Below, one piece after another: positions 1 to 6,241 of a DNA stretch of 7,749 nt (positions are counted from its first letter, which is position 1; each line of letters starts with the position of its first letter). Below the pieces are notes generated by a model. It was not told where the DNA came from, searched no databases, and saw only the letters and a list, made by a program, of their open reading frames with translations. The translations under genes were made by a program, and so were the position numbers. The DNA comes from an uncultured Collinsella sp. Lineage in GTDB: Bacteria > Actinomycetota > Coriobacteriia > Coriobacteriales > Coriobacteriaceae. The stretch lies in assembly GCA_934650975.1 (NCBI GenBank), contig CAKUFW010000089.1, forward strand, positions 1 through 7,749, in the 5' to 3' direction.

Positions 1-2141
1 CCCGGCACCATGGTGAGCGAAATCTTCTTGCGGTCGCGATCGACCTTCTCGACCCACACCTTGACCGTGTCGCCGACACGCACCACGTCGCTCGGGTGCT
101 TGACGAAGCGGTTGGCGAGCTTGGAGATGTGCACGAGGCCGTCCTGGTGCACGCCCACGTCGACGAAGGCGCCAAAGTCGACGACGTTGCGGACCGTGCC
201 TTTGAGCTCCATGCCGGGCTCCAGATCGTCGATGGAAAGCGCCGAGCGGCTAAAGACCACCTCGGGCGCGTCGTCGCGCGGGTCGCGGCCGGGTTTCTTG
301 AGCTCGTTGACGATGTCGATGAGCGTCAGGGTGCCACAGTCCAGGTCGCTTGCCAGTGCCGAGATGCTGCCCAGACGGCGCTCGATATCGGGCACGCCGC
401 CGCGGCTGAGCTCGCTGGCCGCCACGCCGGCGCGCTCCAGGACGGACGTCGCCACCTCGTAGCTCTCGGGGTGGACGCTTGTGGCGTCGAGCGGATTCTT
501 GCCGCCGCTAATGCGCAGGAAGCCCGCGGCGTTGAGATATGCCTTGGGCCCCAGCTTGGGGACCTTCTTGAGCTGGCGGCGATCGGTAAAGGCGCCGTTT
601 TCCTCGCGGTAGGCAACGATGTTCTTGGCCACGCTCGGCGTGATGCCCGACACGTAGCCCAGCAGGCTCGCGCTTGCGGTGTTGACGTCGACGCCCACTC
701 GGTTGACGACGTCCTCCACCACGTGGCCTAGCGTGCGCGAAAGCTCGGCTTGGTCAAGGTCGTGCTGATACTGGCCCACGCCGATGGACTGGGGCGGGAT
801 CTTGACGAGCTCGGCCAGCGGGTCCTGCAGGCGGCGGCCCAGGCTCATGGCGCCGCGCACGGTGACGTCCAGGTCGGGATACTCCTGGCTCGCGAGCTCG
901 GAGGCGGAGTACACCGACGCACCGGCCTCGTTCACGATGGTGTAGCGCAAGCCGGGCGCCTGCTCGGCAATGAACTCCGAGACGACTTCCTCGGTCTCGC
1001 GGCTGGCGGTGCCGTTGCCGATGACGATGGTGTTGACGCCGTCCTTCTTGACGAGGCGGGCGAGCTCGCGCTTAGTGCCGGCGACGTCGTGGCGCGGCTT
1101 GGTGGGGTAGACCACGCCGTGGTCGAGCAGCTTGCCGGTCTCGTCCATGACGGCGACTTTGCAACCGGTGCGGTAGCCCGGGTCGAGTGCGAGCACGCGG
1201 GCGCCGCGGACGGGGCGTGCCGAGAGCAGGCCCTCGAGATTCTTAGCAAAGACGTTGATGGCCTCGGTCTGGGCACGGACGGTGAGCTTGGCGCGGGCCT
1301 CGCGCTCCAACGAGGGGGCCATTAAACGCTTGTAGCCGTCGGCGATGGCGGCGTCAAAGACGGGCGCGAAGACGCCCTGGCGGCGGGGCCAGCGGCTGCC
1401 GAGGCGTGCCGTGGCGGCAGCGCCGTCGACGTTCACGCGCACGCGGAGCTTACCCTCGCGCTCGCCGCGGTCGATGGCCAGCACGCGGTGGTTGGGGATG
1501 CGGCGCAGCGGCTCGTCAAAGTTGTAGTAGGGCTCGTAGGGAGTCTTCTCGGCGGGGTCGGTGGCCTCGACGACGATGTCGGCGGTGTTTTGCGTAAAGG
1601 CACGCAGGTCGGCGACGTTTTCGGGGTCCTCGGCCACCGTCTCGGCCACGATGTCGGCGGCGCCGGCGAGCGCCTTCTCGGGCGTGTCGAAGCCGGCGTC
1701 CTCGTTGACATAGGCCGCGGCGGCGTCGAGCGCGCTGCCCTTGGCCGATGCCTGCATGATGATCATGTTGGCGAGCGGCTCCAGGCCGGCCTCGCGGGCC
1801 TTCTGCGCGCGGGTCATGCGCTTTTTGCGGTAGGGCTTGTAGAGGTCCTCGACGCGCTGGAGCTGCGTGGCCTCGCGAATCTGCTGCTCGAGCTCGGGCG
1901 TGAGCTTGCCCTGGGCGTCGATAAGCAGAATGACATCGTCTTTACGCTGCTCAAGGTTGCGCAGGTAGGACAGGCGCTCGTCGAGTGCACGCAGGGCGAC
2001 GTCGTCCATGCCGCCCGTGGCTTCCTTGCGGTAGCGCGAGATAAAGGGGATGGTGTTGCCCTCGTCGATGAGCTTGACGGCCGCCTCGACGTTGGCAGCC
2101 TTAAGGTCGAGCTCGCGGGCGAGCTGGGCGATTAGATCCAT
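1..2141 (-). CDS. tex: Tex family RNA-binding transcription accessory protein (3' end cut by window)
   Basis: Tex is a conserved cytoplasmic nucleic-acid-binding protein linked to transcription and, in several pathogens, to toxin expression and fitness; its exact biochemical role is unsettled. 713 codons are present. The N-terminal helical region covers about residues 1-190 and includes IPFISRYRKEATGGMDD. The YqgF/RNase H-like domain begins near D320 in DPGYRTGCK. The conserved block LQDPLAELVK and IGVGQYQHD follows. Helix-hairpin-helix motifs start at N480 (NRVGVDVNTAS) and continue through VPKLGPKAYLNAAGFLRI (527-544). The S1 RNA-binding domain begins near M644 (GTVRNVVDFGAFVDVG) and reaches KISLTMVPG at the window edge. 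Tex proteins usually run to roughly 720-780 residues, so only the last part of S1 and any tail are missing. The ATG at 2141 has AAGGAG just upstream and gives the standard Tex N-terminus. The frame is intact. No co-transcribed partner is visible; the gene follows a long non-coding region. Confidence 0.96.
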   Translation of the reverse strand, partial: MDLIAQLARELDLKAANVEAAVKLIDEGNTIPFISRYRKEATGGMDDVALRALDERLSYLRNLEQRKDDVILLIDAQGKLTPELEQQIREATQLQRVEDLYKPYRKKRMTRAQKAREAGLEPLANMIIMQASAKGSALDAAAAYVNEDAGFDTPEKALAGAADIVAETVAEDPENVADLRAFTQNTADIVVEATDPAEKTPYEPYYNFDEPLRRIPNHRVLAIDRGEREGKLRVRVNVDGAAATARLGSRWPRRQGVFAPVFDAAIADGYKRLMAPSLEREARAKLTVRAQTEAINVFAKNLEGLLSARPVRGARVLALDPGYRTGCKVAVMDETGKLLDHGVVYPTKPRHDVAGTKRELARLVKKDGVNTIVIGNGTASRETEEVVSEFIAEQAPGLRYTIVNEAGASVYSASELASQEYPDLDVTVRGAMSLGRRLQDPLAELVKIPPQSIGVGQYQHDLDQAELSRTLGHVVEDVVNRVGVDVNTASASLLGYVSGITPSVAKNIVAYREENGAFTDRRQLKKVPKLGPKAYLNAAGFLRISGGKNPLDATSVHPESYEVATSVLERAGVAASELSRGGVPDIERRLGSISALASDLDCGTLTLIDIVNELKKPGRDPRDDAPEVVFSRSALSIDDLEPGMELKGTVRNVVDFGAFVDVGVHQDGLVHISKLANRFVKHPSDVVRVGDTVKVWVEKVDRDRKKISLTMVP

Positions 2142-2210
2142 GGAACTCCTTGCGTTTAAGGTGCGTTTGCAGCACAGGGCTACCAAGGATACCACCCGCC
2201 ACTCTACCCA

Positions 2211-2320
2211 AGTAGTCTTTTTGGGACGGGGCTCTTTTAGCTACCCCGGCTGATGAAGTGAACGGTTTGGCCGATTGACTGCCGGGGTAGCTAAAAGAGC
2301 CCCGTCCCAAAAAGACTACT
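2211..2320. repeat. 110-bp element: perfect 40-bp inverted repeat with 30-nt spacer
   Basis: The left arm (2211-2250) and right arm (2281-2320) are exact reverse complements over all 40 positions. The pairing stops cleanly at both ends. Each arm contains the core TTTGGGACGGGGCT followed by CTTTTAGCTACCCCGGC. The spacer 2251-2280 has no obvious structure. The arms are far longer than a rho-independent terminator needs, and no T-tract directly follows either arm, so this is not an ordinary terminator. It lies 70 bp upstream of the tex start codon, so it is either in the tex leader or just upstream of the tex promoter. Perfect arm identity suggests recent formation, gene conversion or selection on the structure. 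A dispersed palindromic or MITE-like repeat is the likeliest reading; that is inference. Confidence 0.9.
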
Positions 2321-2346
2321 CAAAAAGACTGTTTTTTTAGGGCTGT

Positions 2347-2524
2347 GCCACGAAAACGGCCTATCTACTACGTTTGACCCGTATGGGTCGACCATACCTG
2401 GTTTTTCCGAAAATCGGCAAGCCGTCTACCATCGGCAAGCCGTCTACCTGCGGTTTTGATTTCGCGAAAATTGGCATGGTTGAGGGTAGTCGGCTAAACG
2501 TAGTAGATGGGCCCATTTCGTGGC
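2347..2524. repeat. 178-bp imperfect palindromic element with 29-bp terminal inverted repeats
   Basis: The terminal arms 2347-2375 and 2496-2524 are reverse complements over 29 positions with three mismatches. The innermost 13 bases of each arm (ATCTACTACGTTT and its complement) match perfectly. Complementarity continues imperfectly inward: the ACCATACC-TTTTCCGAAAATC side resembles the complement of GAAATTG/GGCATGGTTGAG on the other side. As RNA or single-stranded DNA the whole element could therefore fold into one long irregular hairpin. An 18-bp tandem duplication sits near the tip (2413-2448). It encodes no protein of its own. The size and terminal repeats resemble a non-autonomous MITE or a BIME-like repeat, but no flanking target-site duplication was recognised. 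Confidence 0.75.
2413..2448. repeat. Perfect 18-bp tandem duplication
   Basis: The unit ATCGGCAAGCCGTCTACC occurs twice head to tail, at 2413-2430 and 2431-2448, with no difference. It lies near the centre of the 178-bp palindromic element. The unit is a multiple of three but no real gene is present, so slipped-strand duplication within the repeat is the simplest explanation. Confidence 0.9.
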
Positions 2525-2586
2525 GGACGATTCAAGCCGAGGCGCAAAATAGCCCCCGGGCCAAGAAAATCATAGCCAACGTAGTC

Positions 2587-2621
2587 AAAAAAGCCCCGCG
2601 GCAGGAGGCTGCTCGCGGGGC
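2587..2621 (-). terminator. Rho-independent terminator of the SDR-MFS-Gfo/Idh operon
   Basis: Read on the minus strand, the stem GCCCCGCG pairs with CGCGGGGC, and an inner GCAG/CTGC stem closes a CCTC loop with one bulged A. Six T residues follow immediately. It sits about 70 bp downstream of the Gfo/Idh stop codon. An alternative longer pairing, AAGCCCC with GGGGCTT (2630-2636), could compete. This is the strongest terminator in the window. Confidence 0.9.
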
Positions 2622-2690
2622 GAAGAAGAGGGGCTTATTTGTGGCGGGTCGAGGGGCCCGGCATGGGGTTTGCCGCGGCCCGCTTGGGCA

Positions 2691-3731
2691 TTACAGCTCG
2701 ACGAGCTGGCCGGTCTCGGCGGCCTCCTTGACGGCGTTGAGAAGCGTGAGCGTCTTGACGTTGTCGGCGGGGGTCACGACGGGCTCGACCTCGCGGCGGA
2801 CGACCTTCACAAAGTGCTTGAGCTGCATCTTGTGCGGCAGCGCCGGGTCGACGGCCGGGATCTCCATCTGCAGCGGCTTGTGCCAGTTGGAGGCGCCGTC
2901 ATAGGAGAACTGGTGCAGGCGGGGCAGCGACAGAGCGCCCTTGGTGCCGCCAATGAAGTAAGCATCGGCGTCGAAGGGACGGTACTGCGGGTCCTCGCGA
3001 GCGGTGGCCTCCCAGTTCCAGGGGCTGGCGGTGGCGTCGGAGATGGTCATGCTTGCAAGCGCGCCATCGGCGAAGCGGACGTTGACCACGGCGGAGTCCT
3101 CGGTCTCAAAACCGCGGGCGGCGCTGGACTGCATGCCCTGGACGGCGACGGGCTCGCCCAGCAGGTAACGGAGCAGGTCGACATCGTGCACCAGGTTGAC
3201 CAGGATCGGGCCGGCGCCCTTCTTGCGGCGCCACTCGACATCGAAGTACTCGTCGTTCTTATAGATCATGTAGTGGAAGCTCGACACGGTGAGCTTGCCC
3301 AGCTCGCCGGACTCGATGATCTCCTTGGCCTTGTTGACGAAGGGGTTGTGGCGACGGTGCTGGCCCACGAGCACGGGCACGCCGGCGGTCTCGGCCTCGG
3401 CGGCGAAGGCCTGGGCGTCCTCGAGGTCGTTGGAGATCGGCTTTTCGACCAGCGGAACGATGTTGCGCTTGACGGCCTCGCGGGCGACGCCCAGGTGCAG
3501 GTCGTTGGGGGTGGCGATGATGACGGCCTCGGGCTTGACTTCGTCCATCATCTGGGCGGGATCGGTAAAGAACGGCACGCCGGCGGCCTCGGCCGTGGCG
3601 CGGGCGCCCTCAAAAGCGTCGGCGATGGCGACGAGCTCGGCCTCGGGCTCCTCGGTGACAAAGCGGATGTGGTTGCGGCCCATGGCGCCGGCGCCGATGA
3701 CGGCAATGCGGACGGGGTTGAGCTCAGACAT
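2691..3731 (-). CDS. Gfo/Idh/MocA family NAD(P)-dependent oxidoreductase
   Basis: This 346-residue protein is the usual length for the family, which oxidises or reduces hydroxyl groups on sugars, cyclitols and related compounds in the cytoplasm. The N-terminal Rossmann fold has GAGAMG (G13, G15, G18) after strand IAVI, and D38 at the end of the second strand favours NAD(H). ATPNDLH (73-79) and the family EKP motif with the catalytic lysine (E96, K97, P98) follow. The C-terminal alpha/beta domain carries GQHRRHNP (123-130) and NLVHDVDLLRYLLGEP (179-194) with the conserved H182. In Bacillus inositol dehydrogenase an aspartate precedes this histidine by four residues; here that position is V178, so inositol dehydrogenase activity is not supported. 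The ATG start has TAAGGAG (3737-3743) at good spacing. It is the last gene of a three-gene operon. The substrate is unknown. Confidence 0.92.
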   Translation of the reverse strand: MSELNPVRIAVIGAGAMGRNHIRFVTEEPEAELVAIADAFEGARATAEAAGVPFFTDPAQMMDEVKPEAVIIATPNDLHLGVAREAVKRNIVPLVEKPISNDLEDAQAFAAEAETAGVPVLVGQHRRHNPFVNKAKEIIESGELGKLTVSSFHYMIYKNDEYFDVEWRRKKGAGPILVNLVHDVDLLRYLLGEPVAVQGMQSSAARGFETEDSAVVNVRFADGALASMTISDATASPWNWEATAREDPQYRPFDADAYFIGGTKGALSLPRLHQFSYDGASNWHKPLQMEIPAVDPALPHKMQLKHFVKVVRREVEPVVTPADNVKTLTLLNAVKEAAETGQLVEL

Positions 3732-3760
3732 TTCGACTCCTTAATGGTGGTGGCGGTGGA

Positions 3761-3789
3761 ATGCGGCAAGGGGGCGGCCCTTGCCGCAT
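3761..3789 (-). promoter_or_regulatory. Intercistronic hairpin between transporter and Gfo/Idh genes
   Basis: A perfect 12-bp stem (ATGCGGCAAGGG with CCCTTGCCGCAT) closes a 5-nt loop. It lies in the 67-bp gap after the transporter stop and 18 bp before the ribosome binding site of the next gene. In the direction of transcription no T-run follows, so it is not a standard terminator. It could protect the upstream message from 3' decay or lower expression of the last gene. The structure is seen; the role is inferred. Confidence 0.7.
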
Positions 3790-3798
3790 CAAGCAAAA

Positions 3799-5055
3799 CT
3801 AAGCGGACTTCTTCTTGCTGTCGGAGACCATCATGTAGACGGTGAGCACGACGGCGATGGCGGCGATCACGATGGCGCCGTAGAAGGACTGCTGGTGGGC
3901 GGCGCTGCCGGCCTCGGCGTGATACAGCACGGCGGTGATGGGCTGGCTGATCCAGGTGGAAGCGGCGTAGCCCAGGAACATGATGCCGTAGTTGACGCCG
4001 ATGTTGCTGGTGCCGAAGGCGCCACCGGTGAGCGGCGGGTAGATGACGAGCAGGGCGCCAAAGCTAAAGCCGAGCAGGGCGAGCGCCACGAAGAACATGC
4101 TCTGCGTAAAGCTCATCGACATGATGACGAGCGCGACGATGGTGACGACAAGGCTGATGAGCAGCGACTTGTAGGCGCCGATCTTGTCGATGATCTGGCC
4201 AAAGGACAGGCGGCCGACCAGGTTGGCGCAGGTGTTGACGGAGACGACCACACCGCCGAGGGCGACGGCTGCGGCGCTCGTGGGGTCGGCGAAGAGCTGG
4301 ACGGCGGCGATGGAGGCAACCTTGCCGACGAGCAACGTGCCGGCGGTAGCGGCGAAGGCGAAGGTGATGATGAGGACCCAGAAGCGCGGGGTCTTGACCA
4401 TCTCGCCCGGGGTGAGGTCGCCGAAGGTGCCGGCGTGGGCGCCGCCCTTGGGGGCCTCGAAGCCCTCGGGCAGCCAGCCGGCCTCGGGGGCCTTCAGGAA
4501 CAGGGCGGAAGCGGCGATCATCACAAAGAAGATGACGCCGAGCGCCTTCAACGCGCCGAAGATGCCAAGGCTCGGGATGAGCAGCGAGGCGAGCACCGGG
4601 GACAGCACGGCGGGGCCGGCGGTCGAGGCGGCCAAGGTGATGCCGGAGGCGAGGCCCTTCTTGTCGATGAACCACTTCTGACCCGTGGTGAGCGCCGGGT
4701 TGTAGCCCAGGCCGTTGCCGACGGCGGCGACGAGCGAGAACCACAGGTAGAACTGCCACGGCTCGGTGACGGTGCCGGACATGAACCAGCCCAGACCGTA
4801 GCACACGGCGGCGGCGATCACGACGTTGCGGGGGCCGATCTTATCGGAGATGCGGCCGGCGAAGATGCCGGTCACGGCCATGATGGTCTGAAAGACCGGG
4901 AAAGCCCAGGTAAGGGCGCTGGACCACTCGGGGTAGACGGCGAGCAGGTTCTTGCTCACGACGGAGTAGAGCGCGATGGAGCTGATGAAGAACATGGTGA
5001 CGCACGCGGCGGAAAGCACGACGGCGCGACCCTTGTTGGAGTTGGTGGAAGCCAT
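3799..5055 (-). CDS. MFS transporter, oxalate/formate antiporter (OFA) type
   Basis: This 418-residue, 12-helix inner-membrane transporter starts its first helix near residue 11 and ends in a basic tail (DSKKKSA). The loop 2-3 motif GRISDKIGPR (67-76) is repeated as GRLSFGQIIDKIG (281-293) after helix 8, as expected of the two halves. WFIDKKGLASGI (128-139) and the helix 10-11 region YPPLTGGAFGTSNIGVNYG (339-357) are characteristic of the OFA family. The loop around 188-224 is the central cytoplasmic loop. In OxlT, substrate oxalate is bound by an arginine in helix 8 and a lysine in helix 11. Here no Arg occurs in the helix 8 segment (about 258-280), and there is no Lys or Arg between K297 and the tail, so oxalate is unlikely. 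The ATG at 5055 is preferred over an in-frame ATG at 5103: it has a purine-rich site upstream, and the extra residues are proline-rich. It sits between two dehydrogenases, so it probably imports their substrate. Confidence 0.9.
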   Translation of the reverse strand: MASTNSNKGRAVVLSAACVTMFFISSIALYSVVSKNLLAVYPEWSSALTWAFPVFQTIMAVTGIFAGRISDKIGPRNVVIAAAVCYGLGWFMSGTVTEPWQFYLWFSLVAAVGNGLGYNPALTTGQKWFIDKKGLASGITLAASTAGPAVLSPVLASLLIPSLGIFGALKALGVIFFVMIAASALFLKAPEAGWLPEGFEAPKGGAHAGTFGDLTPGEMVKTPRFWVLIITFAFAATAGTLLVGKVASIAAVQLFADPTSAAAVALGGVVVSVNTCANLVGRLSFGQIIDKIGAYKSLLISLVVTIVALVIMSMSFTQSMFFVALALLGFSFGALLVIYPPLTGGAFGTSNIGVNYGIMFLGYAASTWISQPITAVLYHAEAGSAAHQQSFYGAIVIAAIAVVLTVYMMVSDSKKKSA

Positions 5056-5058
5056 TGG

Positions 5059-5065
5059 ACTCTTT
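5059..5065 (-). promoter_or_regulatory. Ribosome binding site deciding the transporter start
   Basis: On the minus strand AAAGAGT lies just upstream of the ATG at 5055. The upstream in-frame ATG at 5103 falls inside a G/C-rich hairpin and has no comparable site. Confidence 0.55.
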
Positions 5066-5076
5066 CTAATCGATGT

Positions 5077-5115
5077 GGGGGGGAGGGGAGGGGTTTGCCC
5101 CATGCCCCTCTCTAC
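5077..5115. promoter_or_regulatory. G-run tract and C-rich hairpin in the SDR-transporter gap
   Basis: The plus strand has runs of 7, 4 and 4 G separated by single A residues (5077-5093), which meets the pattern for a G-quadruplex. The minus-strand message is C-rich there and can form GAGGGG...CCCCTC or GGGG-CAAA-CCCC hairpins with the adjacent bases. It occupies most of the 69-bp gap between the SDR stop and the transporter start, just ahead of the transporter ribosome binding site. It could tune expression of the transporter relative to the SDR. The role is inferred. Confidence 0.45.
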
Positions 5116-5124
5116 CGGGCTGGT

Positions 5125-6006
5125 TTACTGGTCGGTCGGCTTAGCGACGCCGGACTCATCGGACCAGAGCTCGACACCCTTGTTCTTAAGGTAGTTGTCG
5201 GCGTATGCGCGACGGCCGCCGGGCTTGGCGGTGAGGTCGCCCATCATGTTGGAGAAGCCGCCGTCGACCTTGATGGCGTCGCCGGTGGTAAAGTCCGAGC
5301 GCTTGGACGCCAGGAACATGACGGCGTTGGCGATATCGCTGACCTCGCCGATGCGGCGCGTGGCGATCAGGCGGCTGCGGCTCTTCTCGACCTCGGGGTC
5401 GGCGTAGAAGTTGGCCGACATGGGGGTCTTGACGAAGCAGGGCTCGACGCAGTTGGAGCGCACGCCATACGGGCCCCACTCGGCGGCAAGCATCTTGGAC
5501 ATCATGTTGACACCGGCCTTGGTGGAGCTGTACACGCCCGAGAACGTCTCGGGGGAGTGGCTGGCGACGGTGGAGATGTGCACCAGGCGGCCCTGGCCGG
5601 CCTTGATCATCTCGCGACCAAAGCGCTGCGAGGTGATGAAATAGCCGGTGAGGTTGACGTTGAGCACCTGCTCCCAGTCGCTCAGCGGCAGGTCCTCCAT
5701 AGCGGCGAAGCGCAGGATGCCGGCGGTGTTGACGAGGACGTCGACGCGGCCGAAGTTGGCGATGGTAGCGTCGACGGCGGCCTGAACCTCGGCCTCGTCG
5801 GTGGCGTTCATCTTGTAGCCCTCGGCGTGGATGCCAAACTCGGCAGCGAGGTCGGCGGCAGCGGCCTTGACCTTCTCCTCATCCAGGTCGAGCATGACGA
5901 CGTTGGCGCCATTGCGGGCGAACTCGCGGCAGATCTCGGCGCCCATACCGCCGAGTGCGCCGGTCACGGCGCAGACATCGCCCTCGAGCTTAAGCCAATT
6001 GCTCAT
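5125..6006 (-). CDS. Short-chain dehydrogenase/reductase (classical SDR)
   Basis: This 293-residue cytoplasmic NAD(P)-dependent oxidoreductase is the first gene of the operon. It has the cofactor motif TGALGGMG (15-22), D40 at the end of the second strand (favouring NAD(H)), NTAG (93-96), N118 in NVNLTG, and the active-site YSSTK (Y159, K163). The position 13 residues before the catalytic tyrosine, normally serine, is T146 within HISTVAS, with S145 beside it. The segment after the tyrosine, NCVEPCFVKTPM, matches the usual substrate-loop region, and the core ends at VDGGFS (248-252). About 40 residues follow (MMGDLTAKPGGRR... to PTDQ), longer than the usual 250-residue SDR. The ATG has GAAGGGAAG (6012-6020) upstream. 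An alcohol or polyol dehydrogenase of unknown substrate is the best description; a fatty-acid ketoreductase is unlikely in this context. Confidence 0.92.
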   Translation of the reverse strand: MSNWLKLEGDVCAVTGALGGMGAEICREFARNGANVVMLDLDEEKVKAAAADLAAEFGIHAEGYKMNATDEAEVQAAVDATIANFGRVDVLVNTAGILRFAAMEDLPLSDWEQVLNVNLTGYFITSQRFGREMIKAGQGRLVHISTVASHSPETFSGVYSSTKAGVNMMSKMLAAEWGPYGVRSNCVEPCFVKTPMSANFYADPEVEKSRSRLIATRRIGEVSDIANAVMFLASKRSDFTTGDAIKVDGGFSNMMGDLTAKPGGRRAYADNYLKNKGVELWSDESGVAKPTDQ

Positions 6007-6062
6007 AGGAACTTCCCTTCTTGTGCCTCCCAGTGAGTCGCTCCCATTAACCGACCCACGTG

Positions 6063-6231
6063 GTTTTCGCTGGTTATCGTATGCTTTACGTTTGCGCAGG
6101 TGAATTGCATATTTGTTAGAATGGCGTTAACCGTAGGTTCATACCGCTTGATGCGATTTGTATCCGATTGAGCGCGTGACCTGCGAAAACGACCCCCCCC
6201 GCGGCACCGTGTGGCCGTACGTGCGAAAACG
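6063..6231. promoter_or_regulatory. Three GCGAAAAC sites in the divergent promoter region
   Basis: GCGAAAAC occurs inverted at 6063-6070 and direct at 6183-6190 and 6223-6230. The last two are part of a 10-bp repeat TGCGAAAACG exactly 40 bp apart, close to four helical turns; the inverted copy lies 120 bp from the first direct copy. The inverted copy is next to the candidate SDR promoter and the last copy abuts the LysR ribosome binding site. This spacing fits operators for the neighbouring regulator, but no binding evidence exists, and the motif is not a classic LysR T-N11-A palindrome. Confidence 0.3.
6076..6104 (-). promoter_or_regulatory. Candidate sigma-70-type promoter of the SDR operon
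   Basis: On the minus strand TTCACC (6099-6104) and TACGAT (6076-6081) are separated by exactly 17 bp. Each matches four of six consensus bases. It would give a leader of about 60 nt before the SDR start, inside the divergent region shared with the LysR gene. No equally good pair was found for the plus-strand gene, although TAGAAT (6117-6122) is a possible -10. Confidence 0.35.
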
Positions 6232-6235
6232 GAGA
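6231..6235 (+). promoter_or_regulatory. Ribosome binding site deciding the LysR GTG start
   Basis: GGAGA lies 6 bases before the GTG at 6242. That start gives the compact LysR N-terminus, with the first helix immediately after it. The in-frame ATG at 6158 has no such site and would add 28 residues not typical of the family. Confidence 0.7.
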
Positions 6236-6241
6236 GATGAC

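Larger units (their letters stand above)
2142..2690. other. 549-bp gene-free region with two palindromic elements and a terminator
   Basis: No credible gene lies here. Open frames across it either start inside the palindromes or run antisense into the neighbouring oxidoreductase gene. From left to right it holds the tex ribosome binding site and about 65 bp where the tex promoter could lie, a 110-bp perfect inverted repeat, a short A/T-rich stretch with a 10-bp direct repeat (CAAAAAGACT at 2308-2317 and 2321-2330) and a T7 run at 2332-2338, a 178-bp imperfect palindrome, about 60 bp with nothing recognisable, and the terminator of the three-gene operon. No clear -35/-10 pair for tex could be assigned. 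Confidence 0.75.

Noticed and set aside
96..2135. Several plus-strand open frames of 190-215 codons antisense to tex
   Set aside because: The minus strand encodes an uninterrupted Tex protein with every expected motif; the antisense frames are codon-bias shadows.
2211..2320. Simple rho-independent terminator
   Set aside because: The arms are 40 bp, no T-tract follows either arm directly, and no gene ends at this position: tex starts nearby and the other operon already has its own terminator at 2587-2621.
2211..2524. CRISPR array
   Set aside because: There are no regularly spaced direct repeats with unique spacers, only inverted repeats and one two-copy tandem duplication, and no cas gene is nearby.
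2374..2904. A 176-codon plus-strand open frame starting in the 178-bp element
   Set aside because: It passes through the palindrome and the terminator and then runs antisense into the Gfo/Idh gene, with no ribosome binding site or domain. The repeated KPST peptide comes from the tandem duplication.
2691..6006. myo-Inositol or oxalate catabolic operon
   Set aside because: The Gfo/Idh protein lacks the inositol dehydrogenase aspartate, the carrier lacks the OxlT basic residues, and no iol, frc or oxc type genes are present.
3781..6036. A 751-codon open frame on the plus strand, antisense to the transporter and SDR genes
   Set aside because: It is in exact codon register with both real genes and stays open because they avoid TTA, CTA and TCA codons. 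Its translation is low-complexity Gly/Asp/Ala/His-rich with no recognisable domain, while both opposite genes have full family motifs.
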